Source of the DNA: JBBRYB01 sp038238115
GTDB taxonomy: Bacteria; Actinomycetota; Actinomycetes; Propionibacteriales; Nocardioidaceae
Assembly (NCBI GenBank): GCA_038238115.1
Contig: JBBRYB010000004.1
Span: 1-64,000, forward strand
Direction of reading: 5' to 3'
DNA: 64,000 nt
In this document: positions 41,665 to 50,050 of the stretch, piece by piece
Layout: every line of letters begins with the position of its first letter
How positions within the stretch are numbered: the first letter of the stretch is position 1
Program-made: the position numbers and the translations under genes
The notes under the pieces: model-generated
The model's database searches: none
What the model saw: the letters and a program-made list of their open reading frames with translations, nothing else
What the model was told of the DNA's origin: nothing

Positions 41665-44600
41665 ATGTCCTCTATCGGCTACAGCACGCTTGAGATCATT
41701 CCATCCCTTAAGGGATTCGACTCCAAGCTGAAGGCGCAGATGAAGACGGTCGGCCAAACCTCGGGCAACCAGGTCGCCGCCGGTATGCACTCTTCACTGG
41801 CGTCGAAGGCGCGGACCGTTTTCGCCCCTCTTCTGGCTGCGGGCGCGGCTTACAAGTTGGCGGGGTTCGTCAGGGACGCCACCGCGGGCTATCGGGAGCA
41901 CCTCAAGGTTGTGGCCCTGACGAACCAAGTCATCAAGACGACCGGCGGAGTCGCAGGTCTCACGAGCAAGCAGGTCGAAGGACTGTCAAACGCCATCGAG
42001 CTTAAGACCGGGGTTGACGGTGACGCGATCCAGTCGGGCGCGAACCTGCTGCTGACCTTCAAGAACATCCACAATGAGACCGGCAAGGGTAACGCGATTT
42101 TCAACCGGGCCACCCGCGCGGTCACAGACATGTCGGTGGCCCTTGGCCAGGACATGAAGTCCGGCTCCATCCAGCTCGGCAAGGCGCTGAACGACCCGAT
42201 CAAGGGCATCACCGCGCTTTCGCGGGTCGGTGTGTCGTTCACGGATCAGCAAAAAGCGCAGATTCAGACAATGGTTGACTCCGGGAACACCATGAGTGCC
42301 CAGAAGGTCATCCTCAAGGAGCTGTCGTCAGAGTTCGGCGGGGCCGCCGTCGCCGCCGCCACCCCCGCGGACAAGGCGCTCGCGGCTTACCATCGGCTCC
42401 AGGATGAGGTCGGCAAGGTAACGGTGCCGATCATGGACAGGCTGTATTCGGTCTTCTCGGACAAGATCGCGCCGGTGCTGATACGCATGGCCGCCAACAT
42501 CGGCAAGCTTGACTTCACCCAGGTCGGCAAAAGCCTCAAAGATGTTGACTTCGCGCAGCTAGGAGCGTCGTTCCTGCAGCTCGGGCAGGGGTTGAAGCAG
42601 TCGGCGAGCGACCTGCCGTCTTTCGTTGACACAATGAATCTGACAGCAGCCGTCGTGCGCTTCGCCGCCAAACATGTGGACCTGCTCGTCAAGGCGCTGC
42701 CGTTCCTCGCCGCCGGCTTCCTGGTCGTGAAGACAGCACAGCTCGCCTCCAACGCCGCCGCTGCCATCGCCATCCCGGTGCGGATCGCCGAGGTGGTCGC
42801 GGTACGTGCGCAGACGAACGCGATGCGGGCGCTGACTCCTGCGCTGTCGGCGCAGACCGCCGCGCTGAGTGGCTCGACTCTCGCCGAGGGTGCGAACACG
42901 TCGGCCAAGAGGTCCGGCATCTTCGCCGCCGTCCGATCCCGCCTCGCCACCATCGGCAAGGCCGTCGCGGAGCGGGTCGCCGCTGCGGCGTCTAAGGCGA
43001 TGGCTGCTGCCCAGTGGCTTGTGAACGCCGCGATGACAGCCAACCCCATCGGCCTGGTGGTCGTCGGCCTCGCCGCGCTCGTCACCGGCCTGGTCATCGC
43101 CTACAAGAAGTCCGACGCCTTCCGCGCCATCGTTAACAAGGCGTTCAAGGCGATCAAGGATGTCGCTGCCCCGGTGCTGCACTGGCTGGGTGAGGCGGTC
43201 GCGAGCACCGTCGACTTCGTACGTGACCACTGGAAGACGTTCGCGGCGGTGACGCTGTTCGAGTTCACCCTCGTTAAGGGCATCGTCAAGCGGGTCTTCG
43301 GCGCCGTCGCCGACATCGTCCGTGGTGTCCTCAGGATCGTCAAGGGCGTCGTCGACACGGCGATGGGTGTCATCCACGGCAACTGGGCCGACGCGTGGGA
43401 CGGCATCAAGGAGATCCTGCGCGGGGCGTGGGACGTCATCAAGGGCGTCGTCAAGCTTGGCACGGCGGTCATCCGCGGCATCCTCGCCGCGGCCTGGGGC
43501 CTCATCAAGGGCGGTGTGAGTAAGGCCTGGGACGGCATCACCAACGTCATCGGCGACGCCTGGACGGGCATCAAAGGCAAGGCCCGCGACGGTGTCGATG
43601 CCCTCAAGGGGTTGCTGTCGGACACGTGGGACTCGATCGAGTCCAAGGCGAGCAACGCCTGGGGCCGGATCGCCAAAGCGATCGGTGATGCGTTCAAGAA
43701 GGTCCAGGGGTGGGTGAAGGCACCGATCCAGTGGGTCATCACGCATGTGCTGAACGATGGCTTGATCGGGGCGTTCAACTGGGTCGTGGACAACGCCAAG
43801 CTCCCCACCGACCTCCGCATCGGGGATATTGATATCCCCGGCTTCCATGCCGCTCGTGGTGCGGTGGTCCCCGGTTACACGCCTGGCCGTGACACCACGC
43901 TGGCGGCTGTGTCTGGTGGTGAGGCGATCATGCGTCCGGAGTGGACTCGCGCGGTGGGCGAGGACAACATCAACGCGATGAACCGGACTGCCCGCGAGGG
44001 TGGCGTTGATGCCGTGAAGCGAGCGCTGGACAAGTCCCACAAGTACCTCGGTGGCTACTTCCTCGGCGGTGTGCTTCCGCTACCCGGTGCCACCAGTATC
44101 GTTCAGCACTCGCCGTCCGACTACCCGTGGGCGACCTGGGCGGGTGACTTCAACCGGGGTAGTGGCTACGACGACTACGGTGCCCTCATCTCAGCGTTCA
44201 AGGACGGCGTGGTCGCGTCGACAATCGGGATGGGTGACAACTCCTACGGCAACGTGACCCGGATCAACCACAAGGGTGAGCAGACCCTCTACGCGCACCA
44301 GTCTGCGTTCCTGGTAGCTGCCGGGGACATCGTGAAGGCTGGGCAGGCGATCGGCAAGGTGGGCGATCTGGGTAACACTGGGACGCCCCCGACCTCGCAC
44401 CTTCACTTCGAACTCAAGGGCGGGTCGTCAGCGATCAGCGGTGACACTGGTCTCGCGCCTGCCATGGGTGCTGGTGTCAATGGCAGCAGTGGGCTTCTTA
44501 GTCTGCCCAAGGCTGTCCTTGGGGCAATCAGCGACCCAAAGAAATTCCTTACTGACAAGATCTCGGGTGTTCTTAGCGATCCGATCCTTGACGGTCCCCT

Positions 44601-45351
44601 GGGAGACATCCTCAAGGCGATGCCAGGCAGACTCATTGGAGGGATGGTCGACAAGGTCAAGTCGCTCGCCGGCAACCTTCTTCCTTCTGGGTCCGACGCC
44701 TTCACTCCCTACAACGGCGGGGGCGTGAAGCAGTGGACGGGCACCGTGCAGAACGTGCTGAAGGAACTTAACCAGCCGGCCTCGACCGACTTCACGAATC
44801 GCATCCTCAACCAGATGTCGAACGAGTCTGGTGGCGATCCGAACATCGTCAACAAGACTGACTCGAACTGGGTTGCTGGGCATCCGAGTGTCGGCCTGAT
44901 GCAGGTCATCGAGGGCACCTATAACGCCTACGCTGGGAAGTACCGCAGCGGAGGCGCGCCTTTCCTGTACGGGGTCGGGACGAACCCGTTCGCCAACGTC
45001 TATGCCGCAGTGAACTACGGCATGAGCCGCTACGGCTCGGTCCCCGGTGCCTTCCATCCGCCCTATGCCGGCTACGACGGCGGCGGCGTCCTCAAGCCCG
45101 GCTGGACGGCCGCCTGGAACGGCACCGGCAAAGTCGAGACGGTCCGCACCCTCGAGCAGGAGCAGCGCCTTCAGGGCAACAGTCAAGCCCTCGAGGCGAA
45201 GCTGGACGCGATCCTCACCGAGCTCCAGACGCTCCGCAAGACTGGCTCGCCCGTCACGAACGCCGCCGACATCGGCAAGGCCACCGAGCGGGTGTCCCGA
45301 CGTCAGATCGGCGCCAACGAGACGTTCCGGCAGACCGTCGGGGCGATGTAG
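41665..45351 (+). CDS. Phage tail tape measure protein with M23 and lytic transglycosylase domains
   Basis: This 1228-aa protein starts like actinophage tape measure proteins (IGYSTLEIIPSLKGFDSKLK). A PhageMin_Tail-like helical region lies at residues ~50-300. Hydrophobic segments follow (LVVKTAQLASNAAAAIAIPV; VVVGLAALVTGLVIAYKK), then amphipathic W-D-x-I-K repeats at ~550-680. At ~790-915 is an M23-type endopeptidase with YAH and HLHFE, and at ~1040-1130 a transglycosylase-like domain (QMSNESGGDP, SVGLMQVIEGTYNAYA). GGAGG precedes the ATG by 8 nt. It is the only structural phage gene in the element. Confidence 0.92.
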   Translation: MSSIGYSTLEIIPSLKGFDSKLKAQMKTVGQTSGNQVAAGMHSSLASKARTVFAPLLAAGAAYKLAGFVRDATAGYREHLKVVALTNQVIKTTGGVAGLTSKQVEGLSNAIELKTGVDGDAIQSGANLLLTFKNIHNETGKGNAIFNRATRAVTDMSVALGQDMKSGSIQLGKALNDPIKGITALSRVGVSFTDQQKAQIQTMVDSGNTMSAQKVILKELSSEFGGAAVAAATPADKALAAYHRLQDEVGKVTVPIMDRLYSVFSDKIAPVLIRMAANIGKLDFTQVGKSLKDVDFAQLGASFLQLGQGLKQSASDLPSFVDTMNLTAAVVRFAAKHVDLLVKALPFLAAGFLVVKTAQLASNAAAAIAIPVRIAEVVAVRAQTNAMRALTPALSAQTAALSGSTLAEGANTSAKRSGIFAAVRSRLATIGKAVAERVAAAASKAMAAAQWLVNAAMTANPIGLVVVGLAALVTGLVIAYKKSDAFRAIVNKAFKAIKDVAAPVLHWLGEAVASTVDFVRDHWKTFAAVTLFEFTLVKGIVKRVFGAVADIVRGVLRIVKGVVDTAMGVIHGNWADAWDGIKEILRGAWDVIKGVVKLGTAVIRGILAAAWGLIKGGVSKAWDGITNVIGDAWTGIKGKARDGVDALKGLLSDTWDSIESKASNAWGRIAKAIGDAFKKVQGWVKAPIQWVITHVLNDGLIGAFNWVVDNAKLPTDLRIGDIDIPGFHAARGAVVPGYTPGRDTTLAAVSGGEAIMRPEWTRAVGEDNINAMNRTAREGGVDAVKRALDKSHKYLGGYFLGGVLPLPGATSIVQHSPSDYPWATWAGDFNRGSGYDDYGALISAFKDGVVASTIGMGDNSYGNVTRINHKGEQTLYAHQSAFLVAAGDIVKAGQAIGKVGDLGNTGTPPTSHLHFELKGGSSAISGDTGLAPAMGAGVNGSSGLLSLPKAVLGAISDPKKFLTDKISGVLSDPILDGPLGDILKAMPGRLIGGMVDKVKSLAGNLLPSGSDAFTPYNGGGVKQWTGTVQNVLKELNQPASTDFTNRILNQMSNESGGDPNIVNKTDSNWVAGHPSVGLMQVIEGTYNAYAGKYRSGGAPFLYGVGTNPFANVYAAVNYGMSRYGSVPGAFHPPYAGYDGGGVLKPGWTAAWNGTGKVETVRTLEQEQRLQGNSQALEAKLDAILTELQTLRKTGSPVTNAADIGKATERVSRRQIGANETFRQTVGAM

Positions 45352-45371
45352 TGTTTCGCCGCGTCAGTTCG

Positions 45372-45941
45372 TCAGTACAGGCGCGGAGGCCAGCCCGGCT
45401 CGGGGATTACGCTGTCGCTGAACAGGTTGAGGATGCGCCAGCCGGCCGACTCGTCGTGTCTCATGATGAAGTTGTAGACCCACTGATGTGAGCCGGCTGC
45501 GAACACTTTCACCCCAGGAGGGAACCGGCAGACGACCTCAATGCCGGGTCCGAGCAGCCGCGTGGCGGTGCCCGTGCCCCAAGTCGTGAGGTCATCCCAC
45601 TGCGCGAAGGCGCCGAGCTGAACCCGCTCGAAGTCCTCCCACAGCTCGTGGTTAACAACGTCCGCCCCGAACGCCTCGACAATGTCGTGCAACACCAAAC
45701 CCTCACACGCCGGCTCGGCGCGGTTGGCATAGAGCCAGTGCTGCGTCCAGCACGCCCGTAGCAGGGGGTCGACAAGCCGCCACGCCGCAGTGAGGTCGTG
45801 CTGACCCCAGATGCATTCGACGAACACGGACACCGGCTCGGCAACCGTCATCTGCGACACCGTCTGCTCGAAGTCGTGCTCGGGCAGGTTCAGCAGCCAC
45901 TCCGTGAACTCCCCCGGATCGTCAGGGGGAGGGGTCTCCAT
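45372..45941 (-). CDS. Hypothetical protein (cargo)
   Basis: This 189-aa acidic soluble protein of no recognised family starts TPPPDDPGEFTEWLLNLPEH and ends WRILNLFSDSVIPEPGWPP. The C-terminal half (FPPGVKVFAAGSHQWVYNFI) looks like a beta-rich cone fold, but this is only an impression. It is convergent with the tape measure gene (20-bp gap). TACCAT lies 5 nt before the ATG, possibly a leaderless promoter. Confidence 0.6.
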   Translation of the reverse strand: METPPPDDPGEFTEWLLNLPEHDFEQTVSQMTVAEPVSVFVECIWGQHDLTAAWRLVDPLLRACWTQHWLYANRAEPACEGLVLHDIVEAFGADVVNHELWEDFERVQLGAFAQWDDLTTWGTGTATRLLGPGIEVVCRFPPGVKVFAAGSHQWVYNFIMRHDESAGWRILNLFSDSVIPEPGWPPRLY

Positions 45942-46148
45942 CCCTTATGGTATGCGCCCGACGATCGCGGGCAAGCATTAAGGCGCCGTCGCCGACTCCG
46001 GACGGTCCCAAGACGGTCGAGGGCTGGCGCTGGTGGCTGACCGGTGGTCTCGAGCTGGGGCTGACTAGTGCCGCGCACGGCCGCGAGATCCAATCGCGCC
46101 AACAAGCGGCGCTGGCTGTGGCGGGAAGTTCCTGACTACGCTCGGCGC

Positions 46149-46658
46149 GTGCCTCGTCCTGACTGGACCACAGCCACCTGGTTTGCAGCGGTCGCCTTCA
46201 TCATCAGCCTGGCGAACTTGTGGTGGGGCGTTCTGCGCCCCTGGTGGTTGAACCGCGCCGCGATTTTCGAGGTTCGACTGGAGCGAGTTCACCTGCCGCC
46301 GGCAGTAAGCATCGACGTCAGAGTGGACCTGGAGAAGCGCACGTCCTGGCAGCCAAGGAAGCCTCAACAGGTTACGAACACGCGCCATCGGATCGCGGTT
46401 CTCAATCGGGGACCAAGCTCCGGCCGTAAGATCACCATGACTATATGGGATCGCGACGGCACTCGAATTGATCTACTGGCGCCTGACCTACGGCAGGCGC
46501 TCAAGATTCCGGTGCTGCAGGCTGGTCAGACCTACTTCGTCGAGCAGTTCGCCGTCTTAGGTGCGCTGCCGCCTGACTATGTGGACTTGAGCTGGAGTGA
46601 CGGTCGGCCCCGACAGAAGAGACTGCGCTACTACGTCACCGAGCACGACGTGCTCTGA
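46149..46658 (+). CDS. Single-pass membrane protein of unknown function (cargo)
   Basis: This 169-aa protein has one transmembrane helix (TWFAAVAFIISLANLWWGVL) at the N-terminus, then a soluble beta-rich domain (NTRHRIAVLNRGPSSGRKIT; YVDLSWSDGRPRQ). TACGCT at 46137-46142 lies 6 nt before GTG 46149, fitting a leaderless transcript. A longer start at GTG 46068 would add a basic leader with no promoter or ribosome-binding site. No family was recognised. Confidence 0.55.
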   Translation: MPRPDWTTATWFAAVAFIISLANLWWGVLRPWWLNRAAIFEVRLERVHLPPAVSIDVRVDLEKRTSWQPRKPQQVTNTRHRIAVLNRGPSSGRKITMTIWDRDGTRIDLLAPDLRQALKIPVLQAGQTYFVEQFAVLGALPPDYVDLSWSDGRPRQKRLRYYVTEHDVL

Positions 46659-46759
46659 TCGCCCCGCCAGGCGTCAGCGATGTCGCTGCAGTTTCGGTTC
46701 CGACGCCTGCCTTCTCGGCTCGTTGCCTATGGCTGCGCCGTCGGTTGTACGCTGACCGC

Positions 46760-47497
46760 ATGCTTCATCGGTGGACGTCGTCTTACTTCCTGGAGTGGAC
46801 GCCCATCCTCACGTTTGCTCGCCGACGGCTGGAACTGCTGAACTGGCTGGAGGAGCACACCAGTCCGGTCGCCTTCACCGAGACTCACAAGAGTGTGGGA
46901 GTGGCGATGCTTGCCAACGACCTCCGGGTGGTCGCTAGCCGCGGCAGCATGCTTATTGAGAGCGGCTATTCAGGGGCAGAGATAAAGGCCCTGGCTCCCG
47001 CGATTGAAGGAATGTTTGAGGTCCTCGCTCCCAAGAACGTCGTTCTGAGTAGGAGCCAAGCGATGATCACGTACGACCTCGGGGATCGGGACTACCACGA
47101 GGAATGCGCCCGGGTCGGGTCCCGGTTCGCGTTCCCGCTTACAGACCAGCCCGGCTTTCGACCGATCGATGGTTCAGCTTTGGTCGACCTAGAGTCGCCC
47201 GAGCTAAACTTTCAGGTTGAGTGGGGAGTCGTTGAGGCGACGGAGCTCCTCGCGCGCCTCCAACGCCCTCAGATGGGACGCCTTCACGCCGAACAACATC
47301 AGCTTGGAGAATCACGGTTCGACTTCGACCAGTTGCGCGATGAGCTACCCTCAGTCAGTCTGTTGGTCAGCGTGTCAGCCATGCGTAAGACCGGAGGCGA
47401 GGTCTCGGACACCACTCAAGTGTTGGACGCGGTTACTGCGGCGGATGTCGCCGCTGGCCGGGTGGCTATCGCCTTGCATAAGTATTACGAGAGGTAA
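46760..47497 (+). CDS. Hypothetical protein, first gene of a MazF operon (cargo)
   Basis: This 245-aa soluble protein starts HRWTSSYFLEWTPILTFARR. The length and the alternation of strands and helices loosely recall the TIGR04255 family, but I cannot confirm that. TACGCT lies 7 nt before ATG 46760, so it is probably leaderless. The next gene starts 9 nt after its stop, and a MazF-type toxin follows. It could be an accessory or antitoxin-like partner. Confidence 0.65.
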   Translation: MLHRWTSSYFLEWTPILTFARRRLELLNWLEEHTSPVAFTETHKSVGVAMLANDLRVVASRGSMLIESGYSGAEIKALAPAIEGMFEVLAPKNVVLSRSQAMITYDLGDRDYHEECARVGSRFAFPLTDQPGFRPIDGSALVDLESPELNFQVEWGVVEATELLARLQRPQMGRLHAEQHQLGESRFDFDQLRDELPSVSLLVSVSAMRKTGGEVSDTTQVLDAVTAADVAAGRVAIALHKYYER

Positions 47498-47506
47498 ACT
47501 AGACAT

Positions 47507-47779
47507 ATGAGTTCAAGCCGGGTACTGGATCCTTGCGCCGCGGTCCGCGACGATGAGATCGAGCAGTCTGAATGGACGGTGATCGAGCCGCCTTCCCTTA
47601 AACGGCCTATGCCGCAGGCCTCAGGCGTGATCTTGGCCCTCGCCAACCTTCGGTCGGTTTACGCTCAAGACCGGCTGGTAGATGAACTGGAGCCGGATGA
47701 GCAGCAGGGCCACGGCAGTGGGGACTCGGAACTGGCCGATGACATCGAGCGCACCGTGGACGCTTACTGGGCTGACTGA
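47507..47779 (+). CDS. Small acidic protein, antitoxin candidate
   Basis: This 90-aa protein is strongly acidic at both ends (DDEIEQSEWTVIEPP; SGDSELADDIERTVDAYWAD), as expected of an unstructured toxin-neutralising tail. No HTH or ribbon-helix-helix is obvious. TAAACT lies 6 nt before ATG 47507, giving a possible internal leaderless promoter. The toxin gene starts 32 nt downstream. The antitoxin role is inferred from position and charge. Confidence 0.6.
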   Translation: MSSSRVLDPCAAVRDDEIEQSEWTVIEPPSLKRPMPQASGVILALANLRSVYAQDRLVDELEPDEQQGHGSGDSELADDIERTVDAYWAD

Positions 47780-47811
47780 GCTCGGCCCGCTGAACCCGAC
47801 GTAATCGACGT

Positions 47812-48174
47812 GTGCGCGTGAAGCGAGGCGAGGTCTGGGATGCAGAAATTCCGTACAAGGACCAGCCGAGTCATCGGAAGCAGAGACCGGTTGTAATAAT
47901 CGGTTGGTCGCCAACCGGTCCGGACGAAGACGCTGTCGTTCTTGTTGTGCCAATCACAAGTTTCGGAGAGGGATCACAACCACGAAACGGCGACATCGAG
48001 ATCGTTGACTGGAGAGGGTGCGGCCTGAACAGACAGTCCTGGGTGAGGGCTCGTCGGCTGGTCGCCTTGGATCTAGTGGTTTTCGACAAAAGGCGTCGTT
48101 CACGTGGCAAGGTGAACTCGGCCTTGATGTCAAGCATCCTCCTCGAGATCGAGCGCTTAGTTAGTGTTTCGTAG
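47812..48174 (+). CDS. MazF/PemK-family endoribonuclease toxin
   Basis: This 120-aa protein has the hallmarks of the family: KRGEVWDAEIPYKDQPSHRK then QRPVVIIGWSP, the strand VVLVVPITSF, and GLNRQSWVRARRLVALDL, where the conserved Ser/Arg contact RNA. GTG 47812 or GTG 47818 may be the start. Its last codons run into a minus-strand remnant of a duplicated HTH gene just after 48177. It would cleave mRNA when released from its antitoxin. Confidence 0.88.
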   Translation: MRVKRGEVWDAEIPYKDQPSHRKQRPVVIIGWSPTGPDEDAVVLVVPITSFGEGSQPRNGDIEIVDWRGCGLNRQSWVRARRLVALDLVVFDKRRRSRGKVNSALMSSILLEIERLVSVS

Positions 48175-48185
48175 GCGCCCATCGG

Positions 48186-48262
48186 GCGTCCCGCGCCGTC
48201 GCCACAACCTCGAGCTGCTCCCTGCGGTACAGCCGCGTCCCGTTGCTGTGGACCACGTAAGG
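48186..48262 (-). pseudogene. 3'-end remnant of a duplicated HTH gene
   Basis: This minus-strand sequence encodes PYVVHSNGTRLYRREQLEVV then ATARDARW, almost identical to the C-terminus of the HTH gene at 49646-50026. The 77-bp DNA segment is about 83% identical to 49659-49735, in the same orientation. The rest of the gene is missing and the frame reads on into the MazF gene, so this is a fragment, not a working gene. Confidence 0.75.
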
Positions 48263-48329
48263 TCCAGGCTGCCGATGTGCCAACGCCGAACTGTGGCGCC
48301 GCCCGGCTACCTCGCGTAGCGTTGGGCGT

Positions 48330-48578
48330 GTGGTTGAAGGTTCACGGGCGTTGCGATTGACGCCCGACATCAGCGACGAGCGGGAGTGCGCCAAGGACCA
48401 GCACGATTGGCGAAGACTGGACCGATCTGAGTTCACATCTGTCAACGTTCTGATCGAAGCTGGCTTGGTTGAGATACCGATTGCTGGGCCGTTCCTGCCG
48501 ACCCATCGCTGTCGGCACTGCGGTGTTGCCGCAACGATCGTGATCCACTACGACCATGCAACCGAGACGTTGTACTGA
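48330..48578 (+). CDS. Hypothetical small protein with a CxxC motif (cargo)
   Basis: This 82-aa protein has a C-terminal segment THRCRHCGVAATIVIHYDHA that could bind zinc through Cys and His. TAGCGT at 48317-48322 lies 7 nt before GTG 48330, fitting a leaderless start. No family was recognised. The 168 bp that follow (48579-48746) hold no supported gene. Confidence 0.5.
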   Translation: MVEGSRALRLTPDISDERECAKDQHDWRRLDRSEFTSVNVLIEAGLVEIPIAGPFLPTHRCRHCGVAATIVIHYDHATETLY

Positions 48579-48761
48579 CAGTTAGACGGCTCGGCGGATC
48601 TCACCGTTCGCTACTCTGTCCATTCGGTGATCCGTCGAAGGGTGCGGTGGTTCGTGTCGACAACTCAGGCAAGGTGCGTAGACTAATGCCACCAAGCTCG
48701 CGCACGCTGTGACCGAACGCAAAAGCCGCCGACGGGAGGGACGACCGTGGAACTTACTGCT

Positions 48762-49340
48762 CTAGCGTTGGAATACCAGGGAAACTACGGGAGCGCCCGG
48801 CAGAATATTGACATCTCTGACGTCATCAACGATCCCAACGCCAACAGCGTATGTCGCGTCTTTGGTCCTGGCTTCGAGGAAGGATTCGGCGACCTCGCCT
48901 GTGTCCATCCTGGTTCGGTCGACGAGGATGCTGGCGATTCGGGCCTGATCGGCCGACAGTGACCCTAAGTGCTCCCTGAGTGCCTTCTCATCGAATGCAG
49001 CCCCGGTGCCTTGGACCGTCAGCGCCACCCCGTGGAACATGAACGTCGAGTGTGGACAGGCGTATCTGTGGTCGCCGGCCAGAAAGATCGCGTTCCCGAT
49101 TGAGTCGACGTTTCCTACGTTGTGCGTCGTCAACTCGAACGGCATGGCCCGCAGAACGTTGTAGACATTCAGACCATTCATGACGTTGCCGCCGGGTGTC
49201 GAGAGCATCAGGCACACATGAGACACCCCGTTGTTCGCCTGCTGCGCCGTCACCGCGATCAAGGACTCGCAGGTGTTGGCGTTGATCTCAGCGGAGAAGG
49301 AGACGTACACGTCGGGTGGAGTCACGGGGGCTTCGGTCAT
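48762..49340 (-). CDS. Stand-alone ClpP-like serine protease (cargo)
   Basis: This 192-aa protein has the ClpP/crotonase fold. LMLSTPGGNVMNGLNVYNVL is the oxyanion strand-helix; NVDSIGNAIFLAGDHRYACP carries the nucleophile Ser80; HSTFMFHG carries His103; an acidic residue near 146-160 would complete the triad. No AAA+ partner is encoded in the element, so it may work alone or with host ClpC/ClpX. AAGGA lies 7 nt before ATG 49340. It differs from housekeeping ClpP and resembles phage/plasmid-borne versions. Confidence 0.85.
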   Translation of the reverse strand: MTEAPVTPPDVYVSFSAEINANTCESLIAVTAQQANNGVSHVCLMLSTPGGNVMNGLNVYNVLRAMPFELTTHNVGNVDSIGNAIFLAGDHRYACPHSTFMFHGVALTVQGTGAAFDEKALREHLGSLSADQARIASILVDRTRMDTGEVAESFLEARTKDATYAVGVGIVDDVRDVNILPGAPVVSLVFQR

Positions 49341-49390
49341 GAGAGCATCCTTGCAGTTGCGGGGAGCAGCGAGACCGGGAACGGCTCGGG

Positions 49391-49615
49391 TTACAACCGG
49401 TCCGCGCCATCAGCGCTACCGTTGATCGCGCATCGGCGGTTCGAGCATGAGCCTCGACCGCGTATGTACGTAGGCTCAGGCGCGGCGAGACTGGAAGCCT
49501 TGACGAAGCTGTAGCGCATGGTCGTGTGGTCGCAGATCGGACAGGGTTGCAGCGGATAGCACTGCACCTGAGTCTGCGTGAATGCACGGTCGTCGTCGTC
49601 GGTGGTCTCACTCAT
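49391..49615 (-). CDS. Small zinc-ribbon-like protein (cargo)
   Basis: This 74-aa protein has two cysteine pairs, CPICDHTTMRYSF and CSNRRCAINGS, suggesting a zinc ribbon. The N-terminus is acidic (SETTDDDDRAF). TAGTCT lies 6 nt before ATG 49615, so it is probably leaderless. It may accompany the ClpP-like gene, 50 bp downstream on the same strand. Function unknown. Confidence 0.5.
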   Translation of the reverse strand: MSETTDDDDRAFTQTQVQCYPLQPCPICDHTTMRYSFVKASSLAAPEPTYIRGRGSCSNRRCAINGSADGADRL

Positions 49616-49645
49616 GATCTGAGACTACGAGGTAGGAGCCAAGGC

Positions 49646-50026
49646 TCAGTGCCACCTCGCGTCCCGCGCCGTCGCGACCACCTCGAGCTGCTGACGCCGG
49701 TAGAGCCTCGTTCCGTCGCTGTGGACGACGTAGGGGAGTAGGTCTGCGGCTACGAGCTGGTTGAGCCGGGTGACGTTCACTGCGAGCACGTCGGCGGCCC
49801 GCCCAGCGGTCAGCCAGTACCCCTCAACGTCGTCGAGGTGCCGCCGCCATCGGTAGACCTGCATGGCCAGGGCCTCGACGTCGGCCCGCGACAGCGAGCG
49901 GTGCTCGTACCGCCCAGCCGAGCGGAGTCGGCCGGCGGCGATGTGCCGGCGCACCGTCGAGCGGGAGCAGCCGAGGATCAGCGCGGCCTCGTCCAGCGTC
50001 ACCGGATTGATCGGACGCTCAGCCAT
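49646..50026 (-). CDS. AlpA/MerR-type helix-turn-helix protein
   Basis: This 126-aa protein has two HTH-like units. The first, LDEAALILGCSRSTVRRHIA followed by AGRLRSAGRYEHRSLSRADV, is a standard excisionase-type domain; the second, LTAGRAADVLAVNVTRLNQL then VAADLLPYVVHSDGTRLYRR, is similar. It could be a second excisionase or a cargo regulator. Its 3' end is duplicated at 48186-48262, and a repeated motif lies upstream of its ATG. Confidence 0.75.
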   Translation of the reverse strand: MAERPINPVTLDEAALILGCSRSTVRRHIAAGRLRSAGRYEHRSLSRADVEALAMQVYRWRRHLDDVEGYWLTAGRAADVLAVNVTRLNQLVAADLLPYVVHSDGTRLYRRQQLEVVATARDARWH

Positions 50027-50050
50027 AGGCGCATGTTGTCAGATTCCGAG

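Noticed and set aside
42559..44040. 493-codon open frame on the - strand within the tape measure gene
   Set aside because: Antisense shadow; the + strand frame has clear phage domains.
46068..46148. Upstream extension of the cargo membrane protein to GTG 46068
   Set aside because: A leaderless promoter box fits GTG 46149 exactly, and the extension is a basic stretch before the membrane helix without support.
48747..48962. 71-codon + frame with a strong GGGAGGG ribosome-binding sequence
   Set aside because: It lies almost entirely antisense to the ClpP-like gene, whose catalytic motifs are intact. The good ribosome-binding sequence is noted, but no homology supports the frame.
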